Positions 1 through 6,662 are shown, counted from the stretch's first letter. The stretch is DNA of 7,571 nt from Planctomycetales bacterium (GCA_027435495.1 DAHZZC010000741.1:1-7571), one strand, 5' to 3'. Program-made: numbers and translations. Notes: generated by a model not told the origin, from the letters alone.

Positions 1-15
1 CCGGCCGAGGACGCC

Positions 16-85
16 CGGGGCCAGTCCCCGTGGACCCGCTCGTTGTGAAAAGGAAACGGCCCTGGGTCCGAAGCGGCATCGCTTC
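16..85 (+). other. Two short hairpins upstream of metK
   Basis: Two small perfect palindromes lie here. CGGGG (16-20) pairs with CCCCG (26-30) around a 5-base loop. GAAGCG (70-75) pairs with CGCTTC (80-85) around a GCAT loop. Neither is followed by a T-run, so neither is a convincing intrinsic terminator, although the first could end transcription of a gene lying left of the window. I see no gene between the left edge and metK; the short open frames there have no recognisable product. Hairpins this small are common by chance in DNA this GC-rich. Confidence 0.25.
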
Positions 86-111
86 CCATCGGGCGGAGGG
101 ATTGCTAAACT
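83..111 (+). promoter_or_regulatory. Candidate sigma-70-type promoter for metK
   Basis: TTCCCA (83-88) and TAAACT (106-111) each match the -35 and -10 consensus at 4 of 6 positions and are spaced by exactly 17 bases. The -10 box lies in the most AT-rich patch of the leader. Transcription would start near 118, giving a 5' UTR of about 70 bases that begins just before the hairpin at 121-142. This is seen by eye only. Promoter consensus in planctomycetes is poorly defined, so the call is tentative. Confidence 0.3.
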
Positions 112-120
112 CAGGTTGTG

Positions 121-142
121 GGTCCGGGTGGCAATCCGGACC
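121..142 (+). promoter_or_regulatory. Stem-loop in the metK leader
   Basis: GGTCCGG (121-127) and CCGGACC (136-142) form a perfect 7-bp stem with an 8-base loop, right at the predicted 5' end of the metK transcript. The left arm could instead pair with the ribosome-binding-site region: GGGTC at 120-124 is complementary to GACCC at 179-183, extendable by two G-U pairs. I do not recognise any known SAM or SAH riboswitch class here. A regulatory role is inference from position and pairing alone. Confidence 0.3.
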
Positions 143-174
143 GGTCGCCCAGAAGGATCGGCTGAACGAGCGCC

Positions 175-179
175 AGGAG
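175..179 (+). promoter_or_regulatory. Shine-Dalgarno site of metK
   Basis: AGGAG sits 10 bases before the GTG at 190. It supports that GTG as the true start: there is no ATG in this frame between it and the conserved TSESVS segment, and translation from the GTG gives the family's usual N-terminal length. Confidence 0.7.
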
Positions 180-189
180 ACCCGTTTCC

Positions 190-1389
190 GTGCCGCAACA
201 CGACCGCTACCTCTTCACCAGCGAATCGGTGTCGATGGGCCATCCGGACAAGATGGCGGACCAGATCTCCGATGGCATCCTTGATGCCCTCCTCGAGCAA
301 GACCCGTATTCGCGCGTTGCCTGCGAGTCGCTTCTGACGACCGGCCTGGTCTGTCTCGCAGGCGAGATCACCACCCGGGCGATGGTCGATTATCCCGCCA
401 TCGTCCGCCAGGTGGTCCGCGAGATTGGCTACACCTCGAGCGAGATGGGCTTCGACGCCACGACCTGCGCCGTCATGGTCGCGCTGGGCAAGCAGTCGCC
501 CGACATCGCTCAGGGCGTCGACGAAGATACGGCCCGTGGCAAGGACATCGGGGCTGGCGACCAGGGGATGATGTTCGGGTTTGCCTGCAACGATACCCCC
601 GAGCTGATGCCACTGCCGATCGCACTGGCGCACCGGATCATCAACCGGATCACCGAACTCCGGCAGAACGGCACGATCCCCTGGCTCCGCCCCGACTCCA
701 AGAGCCAGGTCACGGTCGAGTACGACGGCCTCAAGCCGGTCCGGATCGACACCGTGGTCGTCTCGACGCAGCACGCGCCCGATGTGAAGCATGAGCAGCT
801 CGTTGCGACCGTCAAGGAGCAGGTGATCCTGCCTGTGCTCCCCGCCGACCTGATCGACGGCTCGCTCAAGTTTCACATCAACCCGACGGGCAAGTTCGTT
901 ATCGGTGGTCCGCACGGTGATTCGGGCGTGACCGGGCGGAAGATTATCGTCGATACCTACGGCGGGATGGGCCGCCACGGCGGTGGTGCGTTCAGCGGTA
1001 AAGACGCGACAAAGGTCGACCGATCGGCCGCCTACATGGCCCGCTACGTCGCCAAGAACGTCGTCGCGGCGCAACTGGCCGATCGCTGCGAGGTTCAGCT
1101 TGCCTATGCCATCGGTGTCTCCGAGCCGGTGAGCATCCACGTCGATACGCAAGGGACAGGCAAGATTCCCGACCGTGCGATCGCCGAGCTGGTCCGCCGC
1201 CACTTCCCGCTGACACCCTCCGGGATCATCCAGCATCTGGACCTCCGTCGGCCGATCTTCCGGAAAACCGCCAGCGGCGGCCACTTCGGCCGGTCCGAGC
1301 CCGAGTTCACCTGGGAGCGGACCGACAAGGCCCCGGCCCTCCGCGAAGCTGCCAGCTCGTTGCTGACCGATGGGCGAGCCATCGCCTGA
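190..1389 (+). CDS. metK: S-adenosylmethionine synthetase (methionine adenosyltransferase)
   Basis: This 399-aa cytosolic enzyme makes S-adenosylmethionine from methionine and ATP, releasing phosphate and pyrophosphate, and so supplies the cell's methyl donor. All three family domains are present and the length is close to the bacterial norm of about 384-400. Visible motifs are TSES followed by GHPDK (residues 10-21, with the catalytic His18, Asp20 and Lys21), GAGDQGMMFG (121-130, ATP signature), IGGPHGDSG (238-246), GRKIIVDTYGG (249-259) and the P-loop-like GGGAFSGKD (264-272). The start is GTG with AGGAG upstream. The residue before GHPDK is Met16, where E. coli MetK has Glu; the Glu of TSES (Glu12) is kept. 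Codon use and reading frame are intact throughout. The next gene in the same direction is a galactokinase after a 142-base gap, so co-transcription is possible but not shown. Identity is very secure. Confidence 0.98.
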   Translation: MPQHDRYLFTSESVSMGHPDKMADQISDGILDALLEQDPYSRVACESLLTTGLVCLAGEITTRAMVDYPAIVRQVVREIGYTSSEMGFDATTCAVMVALGKQSPDIAQGVDEDTARGKDIGAGDQGMMFGFACNDTPELMPLPIALAHRIINRITELRQNGTIPWLRPDSKSQVTVEYDGLKPVRIDTVVVSTQHAPDVKHEQLVATVKEQVILPVLPADLIDGSLKFHINPTGKFVIGGPHGDSGVTGRKIIVDTYGGMGRHGGGAFSGKDATKVDRSAAYMARYVAKNVVAAQLADRCEVQLAYAIGVSEPVSIHVDTQGTGKIPDRAIAELVRRHFPLTPSGIIQHLDLRRPIFRKTASGGHFGRSEPEFTWERTDKAPALREAASSLLTDGRAIA

Positions 1390-1407
1390 TCGGCAATCCG
1401 CAAGGGA

Positions 1408-1505
1408 ATGGGCCGTCGTCCCTGGTTCTCGGGAAGCGTTCCTCGACCGCGGGTTACCCCCAGCGTACGACCGACGAGTCCCATCACCGATCGACGACGG
1501 CCCAT
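1408..1505. repeat. Perfect 13-bp inverted repeat between metK and galK
   Basis: ATGGGCCGTCGTC (1408-1420) is the exact reverse complement of GACGACGGCCCAT (1493-1505), with 72 bases between the arms. The pair almost fills the 142-base gap between metK and the chosen galK start. As RNA it would form a long closing stem ending 26 bases before the galK ATG. The interior holds a further weak stem, GGAA (1432-1435) with TTCC (1439-1442). The outer ends are flanked by a 3-base direct repeat, GGA (1405-1407 and 1506-1508). The element could therefore be a structured leader of galK, a read-through control point after metK, or the remnant of a small terminal-repeat element. No transposase is present. 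Confidence 0.5.
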
Positions 1506-1531
1506 GGAATTTCGACTGCAATCGCCCTCCC

Positions 1532-2776
1532 ATGCCCGCCTCGAATCCGCCTCCACGGGATACCCTGCTGGCCCGCGCTCGATCGGCCTTTGCCAATCGA
1601 TACGGGGGAGTTCCGTCCACGGTTAGCTGGGCTCCCGGGCGGGTCGAATTGCTGGGAAATCACACCGATTACAACGGCGGGCTGGTGATGGCGGCGGCCA
1701 TCGATCGGGGAACCGTCGTGGCCGGCCGTCGCCGAGAGGGGAGCACGGCCTCGATCCTCGCGGCCAATTACGACGAGACCGACCGGTTTTCCATCGACGC
1801 CATCGATTGGCCGGAGGCCGGTACCTGGGCGCGTTACACGCGAGGGGTGTGCTGGGCGGTCTCGGGATGGGCCGGCGCGCTCCGATCGGGCTTCGAGGCC
1901 GTCGTCCTTGGGGATGTTCCCCTCGGCGCCGGGCTCTCCAGTTCGGCCAGCCTGCAAGCTTCGTTCGCCTGGTTCCTGATTGCGATGGGGACGGTCCCGG
2001 GCCAGTCGCCCGGTGACTTTTCCGGCGAAGGCGGTGATGCTCGACTCATGGAGCTGGCTCAGACGCTCCGCCGCTCGGAAAACGAATTTGTCGGCGTCGG
2101 TTCGGGTCTGCTCGATCAGTTTTCCAGCCTCTTCGGCCGGTCGGATCATGCGCTCTTTCTCGACTGCTCGACGCTGGCACACGAGCGGTTGCCGCTCGGC
2201 AATCCTGCGCCGGCGATCGTGGTCTGCGATTCGAAGACCTCACGACGGCTCGCCGATGGGATGTACGACCGCCGTCGGGCGGAATGTGAGCGGATCGTCT
2301 CGGCGTATCGGGATCGGATCCCGGTTGAGGGCGAACTCCTGCTCTCGATGGTCCCGCTTGATTGGCTGGAAGCCGAGTGGGACGGTCTCGATCGGGTCGG
2401 CCGCAGGCGGGCCCGGCACGTCCTGACGGAAAACGACCGCGTACGGCGTGGGATCGAGTCGCTCAAGTCGGGAGACATCGGGGCGTTCGGACGCTTGATG
2501 TCGGCCTCGCACGCCTCGAGCCGGGACGACTTTGAGAACAGCTCCGAGGCACTCAATCGGTTGATCGAGGCCGCCGAGTCGGCGCCGGGGTTCGTCGGTG
2601 GTAAGCTTTCGGGTGCCGGCTGGGCCGGATGTACGGTGAATCTGGTCCAGGCTGACCGTACTGACGAATTTGTCGAGGCAGTCCGGGCGCGGTACGCCCG
2701 AGAGACGGGGATCACCGCGGAGATCCATGTCTGCCGGGCCGAGGCGAGTGCATCGGGCTGGGCGGCGATGGAGTAA
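1532..2776 (+). CDS. galK: Galactokinase-family GHMP sugar kinase
   Basis: This 414-aa cytosolic kinase is predicted to phosphorylate galactose, or a related sugar, at C1 using ATP (Leloir pathway entry). The GHMP order is complete: APGRVELLGNHTDYN (residues 34-48, sugar-binding motif), PLGAGLSSSAS (130-140, ATP loop), GLLDQ with the likely catalytic Asp195, MYDRRRAEC (Tyr245, sugar contact), RARHVLTEN (293-301), SHASSRDDFE (326-335) and GGKLSGAGWAGC (356-367, motif 3). The start is set at ATG 1532, which puts the first motif at the E. coli GalK spacing. An in-frame ATG at 1370 would add 54 unconserved residues and overlap metK. No Shine-Dalgarno is visible before 1532. Canonical GalK has Glu in GEHTDYN, where this protein has Asn43; the usual Asp in the ElD segment is also Asn. 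Substrate may therefore differ from plain galactose. No other Leloir gene is in the window. Confidence 0.85.
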   Translation: MPASNPPPRDTLLARARSAFANRYGGVPSTVSWAPGRVELLGNHTDYNGGLVMAAAIDRGTVVAGRRREGSTASILAANYDETDRFSIDAIDWPEAGTWARYTRGVCWAVSGWAGALRSGFEAVVLGDVPLGAGLSSSASLQASFAWFLIAMGTVPGQSPGDFSGEGGDARLMELAQTLRRSENEFVGVGSGLLDQFSSLFGRSDHALFLDCSTLAHERLPLGNPAPAIVVCDSKTSRRLADGMYDRRRAECERIVSAYRDRIPVEGELLLSMVPLDWLEAEWDGLDRVGRRRARHVLTENDRVRRGIESLKSGDIGAFGRLMSASHASSRDDFENSSEALNRLIEAAESAPGFVGGKLSGAGWAGCTVNLVQADRTDEFVEAVRARYARETGITAEIHVCRAEASASGWAAME

Positions 2777-2793
2777 GGGATAGGGCTCACACC

Positions 2794-3186
2794 ATGCCCT
2801 GGGCGAAGCTGCTCGCCGACTTCATCGTGATCTTCCACGCGGCCTATGTGGGCTTTGTCGTCTTCGGGCTGGTGCTGATTCTGCTTGGCGTTGCGATGCG
2901 GTGGCGATGGGTTCGCAACCCCTGGTTCCGGTCGCTGCATCTGGTCGCGATCGGGATCGTGGTGGTGGAATCGCTGATCGGGATGACCTGCCCGCTGACC
3001 GCCTGGGAAGATCGTCTCCGCCAGATGGCCGGCGAGGGAGGATATTCGGGCGACTTCCTCGGGTACTGGGTCCATCGCCTGATCTTCTGTCACGCCGAGG
3101 CCTGGGTCTTCACGGTGCTTTACCTGACGTTCGGACTGGCGGTCCTGGCGGCTTTCGTCCTGGCGCCGCCTCGGTGGAAGGTCTGA
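2794..3186 (+). CDS. DUF2784 family inner-membrane protein
   Basis: This 130-aa integral membrane protein has no known function. It resembles the DUF2784 family in length and in its features: an N-terminal helix with a buried His (residue 15), the CPLT motif at 66-69 just after the second helix, Glu72, and a GGYSGDF segment (82-88). Hydrophobic stretches lie at about 8-32, 47-65 and 100-124, with a possible further amphipathic helix at 88-98. The ATG at 2794 lies 17 bases after the galK stop. AAGGGA (2775-2780), overlapping that stop, could be its ribosome site, with a long spacer of 13 bases. The close spacing suggests co-transcription with galK, though no functional link is evident. Its last 77 bases are shared with the 3' end of the convergent ligase-like gene. 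Family assignment is from recall of the motif pattern. Confidence 0.8.
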   Translation: MPWAKLLADFIVIFHAAYVGFVVFGLVLILLGVAMRWRWVRNPWFRSLHLVAIGIVVVESLIGMTCPLTAWEDRLRQMAGEGGYSGDFLGYWVHRLIFCHAEAWVFTVLYLTFGLAVLAAFVLAPPRWKV

Positions 3187-5566
3187 TGGATTTTCCCCCG
3201 GCCACGATCGCTTCCAGCCGATCGCGTTCCTCGGAGGTCAGCTTCTTATCAGGGTGGGGATTGAGGTCGTCAAGCCGGAGCGCCTCGCGGGCCTCGTTGA
3301 TGGCATCGTTGCCCATGGAAATCTCGGTACTGGCCTCGGCGAGTCGGGCGTGGAGCCTTGCGTTCGACGGGTAATACAGGGAGGCGGTTCGGTAGTCGCG
3401 AACGAGCTCGCTTCGGAGGGTCAGGTCGTCGACCGGTTTCAGGTCGTTGGCGATCTGGTGGAGAATGGCCCGGATTCGCTCGGCGCGTCGGACGTGGAGG
3501 CCCCAGTTCATCGGGTTGCGGGGTGCCCGGGTGGCCCTCGCGAGGAGGTCGATCACTTTCCGCCAACGTCCGTCAGCGGTGCGGGCGCCTCGCCATCGCC
3601 AGGCCAGGTATTCTTCCTCGGCGTAGCCGACCCAGGGCCGGGCGTCGTAGTGGTCGGTCTTGATGGCCGCCTGGTAATGGGCCTCGGCTGCCTCGAAGTG
3701 GGGAGGCTGGCGATTCAGAGCCGTCTCGGCGGCGTCGCAGAGCGCTTCGGCCTTCCAGAAAGGGACCACTGCTCCGAGGAAGACGCCAGCGAGCGCCGCC
3801 CAGGCCGTCGCCAGGACAAACGGGGAGAGGCGGCTTTCCCATTCGTGGAGCCGGCCGCACGGGCGATCGTCGCGCAGGTTGAGCCCGATCGCGAGCATTG
3901 CCCAGAGTCCGATTGCCACGTTTGGGACGCCGATTCCACCCGCGGCGAGCAGGTTCACCGCGACCGCCGCCACTCCCGCGCCGATGGCCGTGGATGTTGG
4001 CGGTCGACGTCGCCAGAGCGGCCCGATCAGCCAGGCGCCGAGGAGCCAGCTCCAGCCGAGGATCAGCCAACGGGGAAACTGGGCCTCAACGAACAAGTTC
4101 ATCATCCCGAGGAAGACGACCAGGATTCCGCCCGCCCAGGCCGATACGACCAGCCAGCGAGCCCGAATCGGCGGGGCATCGTCCGCGTCGGACTCGGACT
4201 CGGACTCGGGCTCAGGGCGATCGACCGACTCGCCCGCTTTTCCGAGGGTCCCACGGAGTCCCAGCCCCAGCGCCAGCACGAGCGAGACCATCGCCCCGAC
4301 GCCGGCCGTCGCCCAGACTTCGAGCACCATGTTGTGTGGATCGAGGACCTCCTCGCTCGACCAGGGGAGCTTGTATCGGAGATAGGCCGACCGGAAGTTG
4401 CCGGGCCCGACACCGGACCAGAACACCGAGGTCTGGACGGCTCGCCAGGCGTTCGAGGCACCTCCGGTGATCAGGCTCCACGTCGCCTGCCAGTATTCCC
4501 ATCGATATCGCATCGAGAGCGTGGACTGGGTTAGGACCTCGCGGTCGAGCCGACCCGTCGCCCATCCGACAGCGACGATGGCCATGACGATGGCGAATCC
4601 ACCTGCGCCGGCCGCGATTCGGAGTCGGCGCGAGGCTCGCCTGCGTGCCTCCCAGGCGAGGATTCCGATTCCGACGGTCATCCCGACCCACGACGACCGG
4701 CTCTTGGTGAGCATCATGGCCAGGAGCAAGACCAGCAGGACGGGCGCCGCCATCAGGAGCGTTGGCCCTCGCGACCGCCCCGGTTCGCGGTCGAAGAGGT
4801 TTGCCAGCCAGGCTCCGATCGCGATCAGGAAGGGACCGACCAGGAATCCGGCCAGCGAGTTTGCCAGTGCGAAGGTCGAGGTAATTTCGTTGGAGCCGAG
4901 TAATCGCTGCTCGAATCGGAATTGCTCCGGAGTTCCTGGAGCGACGCCGATTTCGGGATGTTTCTGGAGGAACTGAACCGGATTTCGCTCGTACTCGCGG
5001 CGGATCTCGGGTAGTTCGACAGCCCCCTGATAGATTCCGTACACCGAGAGCGCGAAGGCCGAGGCCACCAGCGCACCGGCAATCGCCGACGACTCATCGC
5101 GAGTCCGGGGTAGGTTTCGCAGGAGCAGGTAGACCCCGGCCATCGCCGCCCATTCCCAGGCCAGGTTGAGCGCAGGCCGCCGGTCGAGCGAGTGAAGCGA
5201 GCTGAGCGCGACCATCGCCGACATCGCGACGACCGCCAGGTCGGCCCACGACCATCGGAACCGGAACCGGCCGCCGAGCAGTCCGCTGGCGATCGCCAGC
5301 CCGAAGACGACCAGCAGCGCGAGGATCCAGACGAGCCCGCCGCCGGCGCCCCGTTCCAGATCCGGCTCGCTGGTGGTGTAGGTTCGGGCGACGATCAGGG
5401 CGGCCGAGAGCCCCAGGGCCGCGCGTCGGATCCGTTCGCCGATCCGAGCCGGCGAGGAGGAATCCTCGGGCGAGTCGAGCACTGCCGACGGCGTACGGAT
5501 TGCAGCCGGCGGATCAGGCCTTCGGGGATCCGGCGGCCTCGGCGATCGGGGCCGGCGTCTGGACAT
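3110..5566 (-). CDS. O-antigen ligase/polymerase-like membrane protein with C-terminal TPR-like domain
   Basis: This 818-aa protein is predicted to act at the outer face of the inner membrane, transferring or polymerising lipid-linked glycan (WaaL/Wzy superfamily). Residues 1-50 are a Pro/Arg-rich, probably cytoplasmic tail. About 14-15 hydrophobic segments follow between 51 and 603. The Wzy_C-type core is visible as KSRSSWVG (288-295), WSGVGPGNF (383-391) and LDPHNMVLEVWATAGVGA (408-425), the last with the conserved His411. A Ser/Glu-rich loop lies at 452-463. From about 606 to 786 the protein is soluble and helical, with TPR-like units such as FEAAEAHYQAAIKTDHYDARPW and DAINEAREALRLDDLNP, then a Pro-rich tail. 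ATG 5566 is chosen because CGGAG precedes it by 7 bases; the longer frame from 5653 lacks support. The gene overlaps the upstream transferase by 53 bp and the convergent DUF2784 gene by 77 bp. Whether it is a ligase or a polymerase, and its acceptor, cannot be told from sequence. Confidence 0.85.
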   Translation of the reverse strand: MSRRRPRSPRPPDPRRPDPPAAIRTPSAVLDSPEDSSSPARIGERIRRAALGLSAALIVARTYTTSEPDLERGAGGGLVWILALLVVFGLAIASGLLGGRFRFRWSWADLAVVAMSAMVALSSLHSLDRRPALNLAWEWAAMAGVYLLLRNLPRTRDESSAIAGALVASAFALSVYGIYQGAVELPEIRREYERNPVQFLQKHPEIGVAPGTPEQFRFEQRLLGSNEITSTFALANSLAGFLVGPFLIAIGAWLANLFDREPGRSRGPTLLMAAPVLLVLLLAMMLTKSRSSWVGMTVGIGILAWEARRRASRRLRIAAGAGGFAIVMAIVAVGWATGRLDREVLTQSTLSMRYRWEYWQATWSLITGGASNAWRAVQTSVFWSGVGPGNFRSAYLRYKLPWSSEEVLDPHNMVLEVWATAGVGAMVSLVLALGLGLRGTLGKAGESVDRPEPESESESDADDAPPIRARWLVVSAWAGGILVVFLGMMNLFVEAQFPRWLILGWSWLLGAWLIGPLWRRRPPTSTAIGAGVAAVAVNLLAAGGIGVPNVAIGLWAMLAIGLNLRDDRPCGRLHEWESRLSPFVLATAWAALAGVFLGAVVPFWKAEALCDAAETALNRQPPHFEAAEAHYQAAIKTDHYDARPWVGYAEEEYLAWRWRGARTADGRWRKVIDLLARATRAPRNPMNWGLHVRRAERIRAILHQIANDLKPVDDLTLRSELVRDYRTASLYYPSNARLHARLAEASTEISMGNDAINEAREALRLDDLNPHPDKKLTSEERDRLEAIVAGGKSIRPSTEAAPGRKPPGPPVRTSGKAP
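4189..4212. repeat. Hexanucleotide tandem repeat inside the ligase gene
   Basis: CGGACT is repeated three times and followed by one CGGGCT unit, 24 bp in all. On the coding (-) strand it encodes the alternating Glu/Ser loop at residues 452-459 of the ligase-like protein, between two membrane segments. Because the unit is six bases, gain or loss of copies would keep the reading frame and change only the loop length. Confidence 0.7.
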
Positions 5567-6662
5567 CTTCACGCTCCGAGGGGGCTGACGCAAACTCGAG
5601 GATCGCCACCACGCCCAGCAAACAGACTGTTTGGGCCAGGACAATCGCCGCACCCGACCAGTCGAGCCGGTGCAGCAGAAGGGCCCCGAGCCCGCCCGCG
5701 AGGGTCACCAGATCAATCGTCCAGACCGCCTGAGGCGGCGTCAAGCCGCGGGCCACCAGCCGGTGCGAGAAGTGCCGCCGATCTGCCTTGAAGGGACTTC
5801 GGCCCTCGCGGAGGCGGATCAAAATCACCGAGGTCATGTCGTACAGCGGCACAGCCATCACGAAGAGCGGTGCCAGTGCGCTGCACGGCGAGTATTCCGG
5901 ACGGGTGAACGTCCCGACCACTGTGAGCGCCCCGATCAGGAACCCGAGGAAGTTACTCCCCGCGTCTCCCATGAACAGCCTCGCCGGAGCCCGATTATGC
6001 ACCAGAAACCCGGCCAGCGCCCCCGCGAGCACCAGCAGCAGCGCCGGGACGAAGAGGTCGCCCACTGCCACCTGCGCCGCACAGAAGAGGAGTGAGGCAA
6101 TCAACCCGACGCTCGCTGCCAGGCCGTCCATGTTGTCGAGCATGTTGAACGCATTTGTCAGCCCGACGATCCAGAGGACCGTGACGGTCCCCTCGATCGC
6201 CGGGTAGGCGAAGACGCCGAAGAGCGTGATCCGGATGCCGGACCAGGCCAGGACCGATGCGCAACCGAGTTGGATTGCGAGCCTGGGCCGCCAGTCAAGG
6301 TTCTTCAGGTCGTCGACCAGTCCCATCACCATGATGAGGCTCGCCAACCCAAAGATCAGGCCGAGACGTCCGAGCTGGCCAAGGGCCCCCGCGACGTGTC
6401 TCGCGAGTGGGCCGGGGAGCCAGTTGCCGCCGACGACGACGAGCGCCGTCCCCGCGATCAGGATGAGGAGCATGGTCGACCAGATGGCGAGCCCACCGCC
6501 GAGGGGAGTTGGCTGGCGGTGTCCCTTGTGGCCGCCGGGACGGTCGACCAGACCCCATCGAGGCGCGTGTCGGCGTGCGACGGACCCAAGGAACGCGGCG
6601 ATCACGAACCCCGAGGCGCCGAGAGCCACCGCAATGATCGACCAGACGAGGGCATCGCTCAA
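5514..6662 (-). CDS. MraY/WecA-family polyprenyl-phosphate sugar-1-phosphate transferase
   Basis: This 382-aa integral membrane enzyme is predicted to start lipid-linked glycan synthesis by moving a sugar-1-phosphate (typically GlcNAc-1-P from the UDP-sugar) onto undecaprenyl phosphate at the cytoplasmic face. Family motifs appear in order: VDRPGGHKGHRQPTPLGGGLA (residues 39-59), VDDLKN with the Mg-binding Asp pair (117-118), NAFNMLDNMDGLAAS (170-184), FMGDAGSNFLGF (230-241) and DRRHFSHRL (294-302), the WecA-type His loop. About ten or eleven hydrophobic helices are spread over the whole length. The start is TTG 6662: it follows AAGGGGGAGG by 7 bases and forms a TTGA overlap with the preceding gene's stop. 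The longer in-frame extension is Arg/Pro-rich and unlike the family. The motifs favour WecA/TagO-type over MraY proper, and no peptidoglycan genes are adjacent. The 3' end overlaps the ligase-like gene by 53 bp. Sugar specificity is unknown. Confidence 0.92.
   Translation of the reverse strand: MSDALVWSIIAVALGASGFVIAAFLGSVARRHAPRWGLVDRPGGHKGHRQPTPLGGGLAIWSTMLLILIAGTALVVVGGNWLPGPLARHVAGALGQLGRLGLIFGLASLIMVMGLVDDLKNLDWRPRLAIQLGCASVLAWSGIRITLFGVFAYPAIEGTVTVLWIVGLTNAFNMLDNMDGLAASVGLIASLLFCAAQVAVGDLFVPALLLVLAGALAGFLVHNRAPARLFMGDAGSNFLGFLIGALTVVGTFTRPEYSPCSALAPLFVMAVPLYDMTSVILIRLREGRSPFKADRRHFSHRLVARGLTPPQAVWTIDLVTLAGGLGALLLHRLDWSGAAIVLAQTVCLLGVVAILEFASAPSEREDVQTPAPIAEAAGSPKA
5574..5578 (-). promoter_or_regulatory. 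Shine-Dalgarno site of the ligase-like gene
   Basis: On the - strand CGGAG ends 7 bases before ATG 5566. It lies inside the 3' end of the transferase gene. It decides the start in favour of the 818-aa product over a frame opening at 5653, whose extra 29 residues are unconserved in character. Confidence 0.55.

Noticed and set aside
16..30. Intrinsic terminator at the left edge
   Set aside because: The 5-bp stem CGGGG/CCCCG has no T-run after it on either strand.
1408..1505. Insertion sequence or complete MITE
   Set aside because: There is only a 3-base flanking repeat, no transposase, and a single copy is visible. It is kept as an inverted repeat of unknown role rather than called a mobile element.
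1370..1531. Longer galactokinase starting at ATG 1370, overlapping metK
   Set aside because: The extra 54 residues are Pro/Arg-rich with no GHMP similarity, and no ribosome site precedes 1370. The frame would run through the inverted repeat. ATG 1532 places the first sugar-binding motif exactly at the family spacing.
1484..2182. Open frame of 232 codons on the - strand
   Set aside because: It is antisense to galK, with no recognisable motif or ribosome site. It also covers the inverted repeat.
2146..3093. Open frame of 315 codons on the - strand
   Set aside because: It is antisense to galK and the DUF2784 gene, both of which have clear family motifs. Its composition (Arg, Ser, Pro) is that of a shadow frame.
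3254..4534. Open frame of 426 codons on the + strand
   Set aside because: It lies wholly antisense to the ligase-like gene. Its product is Arg/Gly/Pro/Asp-rich with no recognisable domain, as expected for a shadow frame in high-GC DNA.
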